Of a DNA stretch of 64,000 bases, positions 17,641 through 26,977 are shown piece after piece. A program made the position numbers and the translations under genes. Within the stretch, counting starts at the first letter, position 1. Every line of letters begins with the position of its first letter. Origin of the DNA: an alpha proteobacterium SCGC AAA536-K22. GTDB lineage: Bacteria > Pseudomonadota > Alphaproteobacteria > Puniceispirillales > Marisalimonadaceae. The notes beneath the pieces were generated by a model. The model ran no database searches. It saw only the letters and a program-made list of their open reading frames with translations, and was not told the origin of the DNA. The DNA lies in contig ATWQ01000011.1 of NCBI GenBank assembly GCA_000421325.1, positions 1-64,000 of the forward strand, read 5' to 3'.

Positions 17641-18639
17641 CTATTCTAATAAACTTTCTCGTTTAAGATCCCAACTTACAAAAACTTCATCTTCAAGTTT
17701 AAATTTATTTTTAAGAAACATTTCATCTGATAATTGAACGCTTAACTCGCCATAATTTTTAGTTTCGCCACTAACTTTTACAATTTGTCCTTGGAACTCT
17801 ATTTCTTTAACTATAAAAGAATTTACATTATTATGTTTTAGATTATTTGTTTCTTTAAGATTTAAATTTATGTGGTCCATTCTTATCGAATAAGTTTTTT
17901 TGTTTTTGAAGATAACATTATGACCACCGACAAAGGTAGCTATAAACTGATTTTTGGGATTATTAAAAATCTCATAGGGACTTCCTACTTGTTCAATTAT
18001 CCCTTTATTCATTACAACAATCATGTCTGCTAAAGCCATGGCTTCATCTTGCGAGTGAGTGACATGTATGAAAGTAATACCAAGCTTTTTTTGTAAAACT
18101 TTTAATTCGCTTCTCATTTTAATTCTTAAAAAAGGATCTAAAGCAGATAACGGTTCGTCTAAAAGTAAAATAGATGGATTAGTTATAAGAGCTCTTGCTA
18201 AGGCAACTCTTTGTTGTTGACCACCTGATAATTGAGCAGGTAATCTATCGGAAAATTCTGACATTTGAACTAATACAAGCATTTTTTGAGCTTCAATATT
18301 TCTTTTATTTTTTTCTAAACCTCTCATTTTAAGGGCAAATCCGACGTTTTCCAGGCATGTCAAATGCGGAAATAATGCGTAGTTTTGAAACATCATTGCA
18401 GTACCACGTTTAGCAGGTGATAATTCATTGATAATATTATTACCTAACAAAATATCACCTCCTGAAATATCTTCGTGACCAGCTATCATTCTTAAAGTTG
18501 AAGTTTTACCACAACCGGAAGGGCCTAAAAGACAGCAATAAGTTCCCCCTGGTATCTTAAGATTAATGTTGTTAACAGCTACAGTTTCATTATATCTTTT
18601 TGTAAGAACAGCAAATTCTAAGTCTTCTGCAATATTCAA
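17641..18639 (-). CDS. ABC transporter ATPase, spermidine/putrescine (PotA) type
   Basis: The 332-residue ATPase has Walker A GPSGCGKT, Q-loop FQNYALFPHL, signature LSGGQQQR, Walker B LLLDEPLSALD and the H-loop VTHSQDEA, followed by a C-terminal TOBE-like regulatory domain of about 90 residues. TTG at 18639 is preferred because GAGGTGG lies 4 bases before it; an upstream ATG (18690) would add 17 residues unlike the family. It is divergent from the substrate-binding protein gene and should energise the two permeases encoded at 20.2-21.9 kb. Confidence 0.9.
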   Translation of the reverse strand: MNIAEDLEFAVLTKRYNETVAVNNINLKIPGGTYCCLLGPSGCGKTSTLRMIAGHEDISGGDILLGNNIINELSPAKRGTAMMFQNYALFPHLTCLENVGFALKMRGLEKNKRNIEAQKMLVLVQMSEFSDRLPAQLSGGQQQRVALARALITNPSILLLDEPLSALDPFLRIKMRSELKVLQKKLGITFIHVTHSQDEAMALADMIVVMNKGIIEQVGSPYEIFNNPKNQFIATFVGGHNVIFKNKKTYSIRMDHINLNLKETNNLKHNNVNSFIVKEIEFQGQIVKVSGETKNYGELSVQLSDEMFLKNKFKLEDEVFVSWDLKRESLLE

Positions 18640-18822
18640 ATTTCCACCTCTAGTATTGAAATAATTTAATATTATAAATCTGACTGACATTTAATCATTT
18701 TTTAAAATTTTAATAAAAACGATTAAAAATTAATCAATAACAAAGTTACATCAAGATTCTCTTTTCAATTGTAATATAATTATATTTAAATTTTTTTTTT
18801 ACAAACAATAATGGAGATTATA

Positions 18823-20094
18823 ATGAAAAAAAATATTACTAGGCGTAATATGCTAAAAACATCAACAGCCGCTGTTGGTGCAGTTGCTGGAGCAGGTTTG
18901 CTTAAAGGATTTCCAGCAATACATGCAGCAGATGCGCCTGTTATTCGCTATTTAGGTACTGCCGTTAATATGGGTGACGCTGTACAAAAGAGACTATTTG
19001 ATGACACCGGTATTAAAGTTAAATTCATTGTTAAGACAACTGATGAGGTTACTAAAACAATTTTTACCCAACCAAATAGTTTTGACATAGTTGATTCTGA
19101 GTATTTTAGTATGCCAAAGTTAGTTCCATCTGGAAATCTTTTAGGAATGGATACAAAAAGAATAAAAGAATGGGACAATGTTACGAGTGCATTTACAAAA
19201 GGTGAAGTTGCTGGAAAGAAAATAGGAGACCAAGGAACTGCACCCAAAAAAGTTATGTATCTAAAAGGATCCGGTTCAAAAGAATTTTCTTCAGAACCTA
19301 CACAACATGTAACATTAATCCCAACAGTTTATAATGCAGATACACTCGGTATTCGACCTGATCTAATTAAAAGACCTATCAGTACATGGGCTGAATTATT
19401 AAATCCTGAATTTAAAGGTAAAGCTTCTATCTTAAATATACCGTCTATTGGAATTATGGATGCTGCAATGGTAGTAGAATCTATGGGTGAATATAAATAT
19501 CCTGACAAAGGCAACATGACCAAAAAAGAAATTGATCTGACTATGAAAATTTTTACTGAGGCAAAAAAAGCTGGGCAATTTAGAGCTTTTTGGAGCGATT
19601 TCAATGAAAGCGTTAACCTAATGGCTTCAGGTGAAGTAGTAATTCAATCTATGTGGTCTCCAGCAATTACAGCAGTAAGAACAAAAGGTATTCCTTGTGT
19701 TTATCAACCACTTAAAGAAGGTTACAGAGCATGGGCAGCTGGTTTTGGACTACCTGCTACTACTAAAGGTAGACAAGCTGATATATGTTATGAATTTATA
19801 AATTGGTATTTGTCTGGATGGGTAGGAGCATACTTAAACAGACAAGGCTATTATTCAGCTGTTATTCCAACTGCTAAAAAATATATGGAATCATATGAAT
19901 GGGATTATTGGATGTTAGGCAAACCTGCTACAGCTGATATTATGAGTCCAGAAGGTAAAAAATTAGCCTCAAAAGGTGAGATAAGAGACGGCGGTTCATA
20001 CGAGGCTAGGATGGGAGCCGTTGAATGCTGGAACGCAACAATGGATGAAAATAAATACATGGTAAGAAAATGGAATGAAATGGTTGCTTCATAA
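18823..20094 (+). CDS. ABC transporter substrate-binding protein, PotD-like, Tat-exported
   Basis: The 423-residue periplasmic protein of the spermidine/putrescine-binding group has a twin-arginine signal, TRRNMLKTS, followed by an alanine-rich segment ending near HAADAP (residue 37). The start was set at the ATG preceded by ATGGAGATTATA; another ATG 12 bases upstream forms part of that ribosome-binding region. Context (hydantoin racemase and uracil phosphoribosyltransferase genes downstream, purine genes upstream) suggests a nitrogenous ring compound or its ureide as ligand and not a polyamine, but that is inference. A strong hairpin follows the gene. Confidence 0.88.
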   Translation: MKKNITRRNMLKTSTAAVGAVAGAGLLKGFPAIHAADAPVIRYLGTAVNMGDAVQKRLFDDTGIKVKFIVKTTDEVTKTIFTQPNSFDIVDSEYFSMPKLVPSGNLLGMDTKRIKEWDNVTSAFTKGEVAGKKIGDQGTAPKKVMYLKGSGSKEFSSEPTQHVTLIPTVYNADTLGIRPDLIKRPISTWAELLNPEFKGKASILNIPSIGIMDAAMVVESMGEYKYPDKGNMTKKEIDLTMKIFTEAKKAGQFRAFWSDFNESVNLMASGEVVIQSMWSPAITAVRTKGIPCVYQPLKEGYRAWAAGFGLPATTKGRQADICYEFINWYLSGWVGAYLNRQGYYSAVIPTAKKYMESYEWDYWMLGKPATADIMSPEGKKLASKGEIRDGGSYEARMGAVECWNATMDENKYMVRKWNEMVAS

Positions 20095-20103
20095 AATGTA
20101 TTT

Positions 20104-20135
20104 AAATATAGGGTAACTAATGTTACCCTATATTT
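20104..20135 (+). terminator. Intercistronic hairpin after the binding-protein gene
   Basis: The perfect 14-bp stem AAATATAGGGTAAC/GTTACCCTATATTT has a 4-base loop. It lies between the binding-protein gene and the first permease gene of the same operon. It probably lowers expression of the permeases and stabilises the upstream message, as is common for ABC operons. Confidence 0.8.
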
Positions 20136-20157
20136 CTAAATAGAATGATTAATCAAT

Positions 20158-21042
20158 ATGCCAAACCTCTTTAAAATCAAACCGTCAGTCGGTTTACTTT
20201 CGTTACCTTATAGCTTAGTTTTCATCTTCTTTTTTTTTATCCCTTTAGTTCTAACATTTGTTATCAGCTTCTGGGATTATAATGAATATTCAATAATACC
20301 TGATTTAATATTAGAAAATTATAGGTATGTTTTCGAAAACTGTTTTTCTTTTGAAAATGGTATGTGTGTTACATTCAAAACTTATCTATCTACATTTATG
20401 TTTTGTTTGATAACATGGTTTTTCACACTTATTATTGGATTTTTTGTAGCTTATTTTCTAGCTTTTTATGTTAATTCACTTACATGGCAAATAGCTTTAT
20501 TTCTTCTTTGTACTATTCCATTCTGGACTTCAAATGTTATAAGAATGATTTCATGGATACCATTGTTAGGTAGAAATGGACTAGTTAATGATTTTTTTCT
20601 ATCTACCGGATTAACGAGTACCCCACAAGAGTGGTTATTATATTCAGGATTTTCAGTAGTTTTAGCTTTTGTCCATTTGTACACATTATTTATGATAGTC
20701 CCTATTTTTAATTCTATGATGAGAATAGATAAATCAATAATTGAAGCAGCCTACGATAGCGGGGCAAATGGATTTCAAATTTTATGGAATATTATTATAC
20801 CATTATGCAAGCCAGGAATTGTTATTGGATCAATTTTTGTTATCACCGTAGTAATGGGTGACTTCATTACTATAGGAATCATGGGCGGACAACAAATACC
20901 ATCAATTGGAAAAATTATTTACGTTGAAATGAGTTATTTACAATTGCCTGCTGCTGCCGCTAATGCAGTAATTCTATTATTTTTAACCTTATTAATTATT
21001 TGGATAATGACAAAAATGATTGATATCCGAAAAGAACTTTAA
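20158..21042 (+). CDS. ABC transporter permease, PotB type
   Basis: The 294-residue inner-membrane protein has six predicted helices and the binding-protein-dependent permease (EAA) motif EAAYDSGANGFQILWNIIIPL near residues 197-217. The N-terminal extracytoplasmic stretch between helices 1 and 2 is typical of PotB. It is followed after 2 bases by its partner permease gene, so the two form a heterodimeric channel. Confidence 0.9.
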   Translation: MPNLFKIKPSVGLLSLPYSLVFIFFFFIPLVLTFVISFWDYNEYSIIPDLILENYRYVFENCFSFENGMCVTFKTYLSTFMFCLITWFFTLIIGFFVAYFLAFYVNSLTWQIALFLLCTIPFWTSNVIRMISWIPLLGRNGLVNDFFLSTGLTSTPQEWLLYSGFSVVLAFVHLYTLFMIVPIFNSMMRIDKSIIEAAYDSGANGFQILWNIIIPLCKPGIVIGSIFVITVVMGDFITIGIMGGQQIPSIGKIIYVEMSYLQLPAAAANAVILLFLTLLIIWIMTKMIDIRKEL

Positions 21043-21044
21043 AA

Positions 21045-21917
21045 ATGTTTAGTAAAAAAAATAATACTTATTATATATGCGTCTTCTTTTTTTCTTTATT
21101 TGTATTATTTCTTTACGGTCCTACGTTTACAATAATTCTACTAAGTTTTCAGGGACCAGATGGAGGATTAACTTTTCCTCTTAATGGCATATCAACTTAT
21201 TGGTTCGAAGAACTTTGGCGAGGTGGATCTGTGGTAGATATCGGCTCAGCTTTTAAAAGATCCATAATTTTGGGTATAATAGTTATGATTTTAACAGTAG
21301 TTTTATCCGTTGCAGCAGGATTAGCATTTAGAAAAAAATTTTGGGGATCTAATGTTCTTTTTTTTATAACAGTCGCAAGTCTTATAGTGCCTTCAATAGT
21401 ATTATCTTTAGGTATTGCTTTGCAATTTAGACTAATTGACGATCTAACAAAATGGATTGGTAATTCACTTGACATAAGTTGGATTAATGATTCTTTTCAA
21501 ACTTCTTTGGGTATGTATTCAAGTGGACTTGGAGCGCAATTAACTTGGACACTTCCTTTTGGTTTATTAATAATGTTTGCCGTTTTTAACAGATTTGATA
21601 AATCTTACGAAGAAGCTGCAAGAGATCTAGGAGCCACTCCATGGAAAACTTTTAAAGAAATTGTTTTGCCGCTTATTGCACCAAGTATTATTGGAATTGC
21701 TTTATTCGGATTTACATTGTCATATGATGAATTAGCAAGATCATCTCAAGTTATGGGATCTGGAAACACGCTTCCACTTGAATTACGTGGTTTAACAACT
21801 ACTGTTACTACACCTATTATATACGCTTTAGGTACAGTAACGACTTTTGTGTCATTTACTGTTATTGCTATTTCAGTTGGATTTTATTTATTTCTCAAAA
21901 GAAAAAAAGGAATATAA
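21045..21917 (+). CDS. ABC transporter permease, PotC type
   Basis: The 290-residue inner-membrane protein has six predicted helices and an EAA motif, YEEAARDLGATPWKTFKEIVLP, near residues 187-208. It pairs with the upstream PotB-type permease. The racemase gene begins 2 bases after its stop, so transport and racemase functions are tightly linked in one transcript. Confidence 0.9.
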   Translation: MFSKKNNTYYICVFFFSLFVLFLYGPTFTIILLSFQGPDGGLTFPLNGISTYWFEELWRGGSVVDIGSAFKRSIILGIIVMILTVVLSVAAGLAFRKKFWGSNVLFFITVASLIVPSIVLSLGIALQFRLIDDLTKWIGNSLDISWINDSFQTSLGMYSSGLGAQLTWTLPFGLLIMFAVFNRFDKSYEEAARDLGATPWKTFKEIVLPLIAPSIIGIALFGFTLSYDELARSSQVMGSGNTLPLELRGLTTTVTTPIIYALGTVTTFVSFTVIAISVGFYLFLKRKKGI

Positions 21918-21919
21918 GT

Positions 21920-22657
21920 TTGAAAAAAAAAATTTGTATAATTAATCCAAACACTACTATTTCCATGACAAAAGTAATAGACATTACTGCAAAAAAATAC
22001 GCTGGGGTTAATACAGAAATTATAACAACTCAACCTCAAACTGGTCCAGAAAGTATTGAGGGTTATTATGACGAAGCTTTTTGTATTCCTGGATTAATTG
22101 AAGAAATAAATAATAATATGGACGCTGATGGTTATGTAATTGCATGTTTTGACGACACTGGTCTTGATGCTGTAAGATCAATAACCGACAAGCCCGTTAT
22201 TGGAATTGGAGAAGCGGCTTATCATGTAGCCAGTTTAGTTTCTGGAAACTTTTCAGTTATAACAACCTTGTCGAGATCGATAAATCCTTTAAAACATAAT
22301 CTTAAAAAATATGGGTTGTTTGAAAAATGCGTTAGTGTAACAGCTATAGAAGTACCTGTATTAGATCTAGAAGAAATGTCAGATGATAATCTTGACAAAC
22401 TAAATGCGGGCATAGAAAAAACCATATTAGAAGATAATTCAGAAGCTATTATTCTTGGATGTGCTGGAATGTCTAACTTAGCAAAAGACCTTGAACTAAA
22501 TCACGGTCTGCCAGTAATAGAAGGAGTTTCTTCCGCAGTTGTATTAACAGAAGGTTTGATTAATCTTCAAATTAAAACAAGTAAAATTGGTTCTTATGCT
22601 TTACCTAGAGATAAGAATTATATCGGCTATTTAAGTAAATTTAGACCAAAAAGTTGA
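21920..22657 (+). CDS. hyuE: Hydantoin/allantoin racemase (Asp/Glu/hydantoin racemase family)
   Basis: The 245-residue protein has both family catalytic cysteines: Cys76 in VIACFDDTGLD and Cys181 in IILGCAGM. The N-terminus ICIINPNTT and KPVIGIGEAAYHVA are typical. It interconverts enantiomers of 5-substituted hydantoins or allantoin. The start is TTG, with AAAAGGA placed 9 bases upstream. It is coupled to the permease genes before it and to the uracil phosphoribosyltransferase gene after it. Together with the hydantoinase-like enzyme at 8.1 kb it could allow use of both allantoin enantiomers. Confidence 0.9.
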   Translation: MKKKICIINPNTTISMTKVIDITAKKYAGVNTEIITTQPQTGPESIEGYYDEAFCIPGLIEEINNNMDADGYVIACFDDTGLDAVRSITDKPVIGIGEAAYHVASLVSGNFSVITTLSRSINPLKHNLKKYGLFEKCVSVTAIEVPVLDLEEMSDDNLDKLNAGIEKTILEDNSEAIILGCAGMSNLAKDLELNHGLPVIEGVSSAVVLTEGLINLQIKTSKIGSYALPRDKNYIGYLSKFRPKS

Positions 22658-22661
22658 AATT

Positions 22662-23285
22662 ATGACAGTTAACGTTCTAAACCACCCATTAATAAATGTG
22701 CTCATGACAAACCTACGTTCTAAAGAGACAAGTAGTTTTGAATTTAGATATACAGCCAAAAAAATATCGTCATTAATGGCTTATGAAATATTTAAAGATC
22801 TTAAAATTGAACGAAAAAAAATAGATACTCCACTTGATAATTTCTTAGGTGCAAAAGTTCAAGATCCAAAACCTTGCGTTATATCAATTCTTAGAGCAGG
22901 TTTGATAATTTCTGAAGGTATTACTGATATATTTGACGATGTATCTATTGGACATATAGGCATGTATAGAGATGAAAAAACACTCAGCCCCGTAAATTAT
23001 TTAATAAAACTTCCTTCAAACCTTCAAAATAGACAATGTTTTCTTTGTGATCCAATGCTTGCAACTGGGGGGAGCGCAATTTCGTCGTTAGAAACTCTTA
23101 AACAAAATAATGCATCTGACATAACATTGATCTGCTTACTTGCATCTGAAGAAGGTATCAAAAATGTTAAAGAGAAATTTTCAGATGTTACTATAATATG
23201 TGCCCAAAAAGATAATGATCTCAATGAAAAAGGGTTTATTGTACCAGGCCTTGGAGACGCAGGAGACAGAATTTTTGATACATAA
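22662..23285 (+). CDS. upp: Uracil phosphoribosyltransferase
   Basis: The 207-residue type I phosphoribosyltransferase has ISILRAGLIISEG near residue 73, MYRDEKTLSPVNY near 106, the PRPP-binding loop CDPMLATGGSA near 128, and the C-terminal uracil-binding PGLGDAGDRIFDT. It converts uracil and PRPP to UMP. Its position as the last gene of the ABC transporter and racemase operon suggests that the imported compound is a pyrimidine or is handled together with pyrimidines. It meets the end of the convergent dehydrogenase gene within 3 bases. Confidence 0.93.
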   Translation: MTVNVLNHPLINVLMTNLRSKETSSFEFRYTAKKISSLMAYEIFKDLKIERKKIDTPLDNFLGAKVQDPKPCVISILRAGLIISEGITDIFDDVSIGHIGMYRDEKTLSPVNYLIKLPSNLQNRQCFLCDPMLATGGSAISSLETLKQNNASDITLICLLASEEGIKNVKEKFSDVTIICAQKDNDLNEKGFIVPGLGDAGDRIFDT

Positions 23286-23287
23286 AA

Positions 23288-24412
23288 TTAATTTATAGCT
23301 TCTTCAAATCTCTGTAGGTTTGAAACATTTAATTTTTCAGCAGTTTGCCTTATATTCTCCCAAACTAAACGAGCTACTGGCAAACCATTTTTCATTCTAT
23401 CATCATTAGTTAATATTTCTTTATCACCGGGTATCAAAACTTTATGATTCTTATCTGATGGAGTTGATGCCCTTACAAAATTAGCATATGACTGAACTTC
23501 TTTTTTAAAGTATTCCAAGTCAACCATCTTTTCCACAGATACGTATAGAGATAACATTCCATTAGCAAACTTTCTTTTTTCTTTGTCATCTATACCTGCT
23601 GACACTCCTGACCCTGTCAAAGCTCCTCCTAACATCTCCATCATAAAATTAATACCTGAACCTTTATGCAGCCCAAAAGCTGTTATAGCTCCTGTACCTT
23701 TTTCAGGATCTGGAACTTCATCATCTCTAATTTTACCATACATTGCTTCGGGATTTATTGTAAGATTTCCTGAACTATCTATCAAAGCACCATGAGGTAA
23801 TTTCTTTCCACCTTTTTGCGCAACCATAACCTTCCCTTCTGCAACGGTGGAAGTTGCCATATCTAGTATTATATGAGGATTATCTTTACTCGGAATACCA
23901 ATAGCTAGAGGAGACGTACTTCCCCTACGATCACTTCCACCAAAGGGAGCAACTAACAAACTTCCCCTTACATTTACAAAATGAAAAGAAACCAATCCTG
24001 CATCTGCCGCCCTTTCAGCCCAATCGCCAATTCGGCCAAGATGACCTGAATTTCTTAAACCCACCACAGATATTCCATGCATATGAGCACGGGTAATACC
24101 TTCGTCTACTGCATATTCTCCAGCCACTTGTCCAAAACCTTGTTTAGCATCTAAACACGCCATAGCTCCTGCATCAATAACAAGCTCTGGTTTCAAATTT
24201 GGATAGACCCAGCCTTTTTCCATCCATTCAACATATCTTGGCACTCTTGCAATACCATGGCTGTCATGTCCCTTAAGATTAGATCCACTTAACCTTTCAG
24301 CAATTGTTTTAGCTTCATAATCACTACATAATTTAGCTTGAAATATTTCTGTAATAAGTTCAATTGCGTAACTTACTTTTATGCGAATTTCTGAGCTATT
24401 ATTTTCAGACAC
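23288..24412 (-). CDS. Ldh2-family malate/L-lactate (or ureidoglycolate) dehydrogenase
   Basis: The 374-residue NAD(P)-dependent enzyme belongs to the LDH2/MDH2 family. Motifs include GHDSHGIARVPRY near residue 53, RNSGHLGRIGDWAERAA near 122 and ILDMATSTVAEGKV near 179, with GALTGSG later. Members act on malate, 2,3-diketogulonate, sulfolactate or ureidoglycolate (AllD). The latter would suit the nearby purine genes, but the adjacent genes on its other side are carboxylate-related, so the substrate is open. Confidence 0.85.
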   Translation of the reverse strand: MSENNSSEIRIKVSYAIELITEIFQAKLCSDYEAKTIAERLSGSNLKGHDSHGIARVPRYVEWMEKGWVYPNLKPELVIDAGAMACLDAKQGFGQVAGEYAVDEGITRAHMHGISVVGLRNSGHLGRIGDWAERAADAGLVSFHFVNVRGSLLVAPFGGSDRRGSTSPLAIGIPSKDNPHIILDMATSTVAEGKVMVAQKGGKKLPHGALIDSSGNLTINPEAMYGKIRDDEVPDPEKGTGAITAFGLHKGSGINFMMEMLGGALTGSGVSAGIDDKEKRKFANGMLSLYVSVEKMVDLEYFKKEVQSYANFVRASTPSDKNHKVLIPGDKEILTNDDRMKNGLPVARLVWENIRQTAEKLNVSNLQRFEEAIN

Positions 24413-24538
24413 GTTAATCCCCCTCAGTGAATGACAAAAATTTATATTTTATGGTATATTTATTTAATATATGAATTAAAGTCAAAATACCATTTATTTA
24501 ACTTGTTCATAACAGTTATTCTCTTAGATAGAAATCTA

Positions 24539-25594
24539 ATGAAAAATATCAAAATAATTTTAAGAACAATATTGATTGGCTCTTTTGGAGGTATAGCTTT
24601 TAATTTACTTTTGTTGCCTTTACCATGGGTACTTGGACCAGTTTTTTTTATTGCAATTTTTGCTTTATTTGGAAATGAAGTCCTTATTCCCCAACAACTT
24701 AGAAATCCTTTCATTGGTATTATTGGTGTATGGTTAGGCCAGTCATTTTCTTCTTCTGTATTTCTAGAAATGAATGAATGGATTATTTCAATAGCCTTAC
24801 TCTTTTTATATGTGCCTTTTTCTTATTTAATTACTTATTTATTTCTTCATAAAATTAGGAAAATTGGGAAAGCTGAGTCTTTTTTTATTTCATCCCCTGG
24901 AGGTTTGTTAGAGATGGTATTAGGTGCTGAAGAATGTGGTGCAAATTCTAAGTTAGTAGGATTAGTTCATATGATGAGAATTTTCTTAACTGTATTTACA
25001 ATACCAACATTAATTTTAATATTGTTTCCTGGGTCTTTTGAACGTGAAGCAACTTGGCCTAATTTTACAGGATCTATAATTGATTGTTTAATCATTCTGT
25101 TGATATTACCAGTAGGTCTAATTTTTGGAAAATTTTTTAAAATTCCAGGTCATCGATTATTTGGACCTCTAATAATTAGTGCAATTCTTCATGTCACGGA
25201 AATCGTTGATCTTAATGCTCCAGTTGTAATTTTTATAGTTGCCCAACTTATAACTGGAAGTTTTTTTGGTAGTAATATGAACGGATTAAATTGGAAAATA
25301 GCTAGAAATTATATTGGACATGCAATTGGTATAGTATTCTCATTGAGCATATGTATGATCCCTTTTATATTTGTTATTTCATATTTAATTAATTCTAGAC
25401 CCGAAGCAATTATTTTAGCCTATTCTCCAGGAGGAATAAATGAAATGGGTTTAGTAGCTGCTACACTTGGCATTAAACCAGCATTTGTAATTACTCACCA
25501 TTTGTTTAGATTATTTATTGTAGTTTTAATTTTAGGTTTTGCTCAAAAATTTATATATCCAAAACTAAAGTTAATCTTAAAGAATTCAAATTGA
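24539..25594 (+). CDS. AbrB-family integral membrane protein (first copy)
   Basis: The 351-residue protein has about ten hydrophobic helices and the internal duplication of the AbrB/GtcA-like membrane family. Two equivalent loops carry SSPGGLLEMVLGAEE near residue 118 and YSPGGINEMGLVAATLG near residue 300. The start is ATG 24539; an open frame extends 36 codons upstream but that part is unlike the family. Members are proposed regulators or carriers, and in many alphaproteobacteria they neighbour carboxylate genes. The DapA-family gene follows on the same strand. Confidence 0.82.
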   Translation: MKNIKIILRTILIGSFGGIAFNLLLLPLPWVLGPVFFIAIFALFGNEVLIPQQLRNPFIGIIGVWLGQSFSSSVFLEMNEWIISIALLFLYVPFSYLITYLFLHKIRKIGKAESFFISSPGGLLEMVLGAEECGANSKLVGLVHMMRIFLTVFTIPTLILILFPGSFEREATWPNFTGSIIDCLIILLILPVGLIFGKFFKIPGHRLFGPLIISAILHVTEIVDLNAPVVIFIVAQLITGSFFGSNMNGLNWKIARNYIGHAIGIVFSLSICMIPFIFVISYLINSRPEAIILAYSPGGINEMGLVAATLGIKPAFVITHHLFRLFIVVLILGFAQKFIYPKLKLILKNSN

Positions 25595-25655
25595 AATTTA
25601 TTTCTATTACAATTTAAAGTAAGATAAGTTCTAAGTTTAATGCAAGGAGATAAAA

Positions 25656-26555
25656 TTGATAAAAGGATTAATAGCACCAATCTTAACACCTTTTGATAAT
25701 CAACTAAAAGTTGATCAAAGAATGTATAATGACTTAGCACAAAATCTTATGGAAAATGGATGCTCTGGACTTGCTCCTTTTGGTACAACTGGAGAGGCTT
25801 TATCAGTTGGAAATAAAGAAAGGATGATAGCAATTGAAGGATTAGTTAAATCTGGGATTAACCCAAACACATTAATTCCTGGGACTGGTTTATGTAATTT
25901 ACCTGATACAATTGAAATCACTAAACATGCTATTGATTTAGGCTGCCTTGGTGCGATGACTTTACCACCATTTTACTTCAAAGGTATGAGCGATGATGGG
26001 CTGTATGAATATTTTGAAAAATTAATCGAAGGTGTAAATGACAGTAGACTTAAAATATATTTGTATCATATACCGCAGGTATGTGGTGTAGGTCTATCAA
26101 TCGATTTGGTTCAAAAACTAAAATCTTCATACCCTCAGTTTATAATAGGTATAAAAGATAGTTCAGGTGTTTGGGAAAATACAGAAGCGCTTCTGAAAAT
26201 AAAAGGGCTTGTCGTTTATCCAGGAGCAGAACTTCCCGTAATTGAGGCAATCAAACTAGGTGCACCTGGGTGTATATCAGCAACCGCTAATTTAAATAGT
26301 AAAGATATATCTAAGGTCATAGATCTTTGTCATGCTGGAGACTGGAAAGAGGCTGAGGAACTTCAAAAGAAAGTTAAATCAGTTAGACTATTATTTCAAG
26401 ATTATGCGCCTATACCAGCACAAAAATCACTATTAGCATTACAAACTAAAAATACTATGTGGAATAATTTAAGACCACCATTCGTATCTATTTCAGAAAA
26501 TAAGACTAATGAACTAGCCAATAAATTAAAAAGTGATTATGGGTTCGTATTTTAA
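25656..26555 (+). CDS. DapA/N-acetylneuraminate lyase-family aldolase
   Basis: The 299-residue class I aldolase has APFGTTGEALSV near residue 40, a catalytic tyrosine in YLYHIPQVCGV near residue 130, and the Schiff-base lysine in FIIGIKDSSG near residue 160. True DapA is normally a housekeeping gene elsewhere, and this one sits among carboxylate genes, so a catabolic 2-keto acid aldolase or dehydratase is more likely. The start is TTG with a strong AAGGAGA 6 bases upstream. Confidence 0.85.
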   Translation: MIKGLIAPILTPFDNQLKVDQRMYNDLAQNLMENGCSGLAPFGTTGEALSVGNKERMIAIEGLVKSGINPNTLIPGTGLCNLPDTIEITKHAIDLGCLGAMTLPPFYFKGMSDDGLYEYFEKLIEGVNDSRLKIYLYHIPQVCGVGLSIDLVQKLKSSYPQFIIGIKDSSGVWENTEALLKIKGLVVYPGAELPVIEAIKLGAPGCISATANLNSKDISKVIDLCHAGDWKEAEELQKKVKSVRLLFQDYAPIPAQKSLLALQTKNTMWNNLRPPFVSISENKTNELANKLKSDYGFVF

Positions 26556-26572
26556 TAAATATAAGAGTTAAT

Positions 26573-26971
26573 ATGAAAATTGACGATTTATCTTTACCCC
26601 TTAAAGGAAAATGTCATTGTGGTTCAGTTAGATTTGAAGTGAGCACAAACATAAAAAATTTACGTAGATGCAATTGTTCTATTTGTTCTAGAAAAGGTTT
26701 TGTTATGGGGACTGCTTTAATAGACGAATTAACAGTAACTGAAGGTAAAGATTTTTTAAAATCTTATAAATGGAATACAAAAGTAGCTGAGCATTATTTT
26801 TGTAAGATATGTGGTATAAACACTCATCACAAAAGACGTTCTGATCCTAATCAGTATGGATACAATATTGGTTGTATTGAAGGCTTTGAAATGTCTTGGA
26901 TAGATAATACACCTTTTGTTGATAACAGAGGTATGAGTTTGATTAATTCAAAAAATAATAAGCCTAAGTAA
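26573..26971 (+). CDS. GFA-family zinc protein (glutathione-dependent formaldehyde-activating enzyme-like)
   Basis: The 132-residue protein has the GFA zinc ligands: GKCHCGSVRFEV near residue 13, RCNCSICSRKG near residue 32 and YFCKICGINTHHKRR near residue 80. Family members bind a structural and a catalytic zinc and handle glutathione adducts; most have no known substrate. It follows the aldolase gene by 17 bases and probably shares its transcript. It converges on the second AbrB gene. Confidence 0.85.
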   Translation: MKIDDLSLPLKGKCHCGSVRFEVSTNIKNLRRCNCSICSRKGFVMGTALIDELTVTEGKDFLKSYKWNTKVAEHYFCKICGINTHHKRRSDPNQYGYNIGCIEGFEMSWIDNTPFVDNRGMSLINSKNNKPK

Positions 26972-26977
26972 AAGAAT

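Noticed and set aside
25656-26555. Housekeeping dapA
   Set aside because: The aldolase motifs fit the wider family, but the neighbours are carboxylate-related and not lysine genes, so the specific dapA symbol is not supported.
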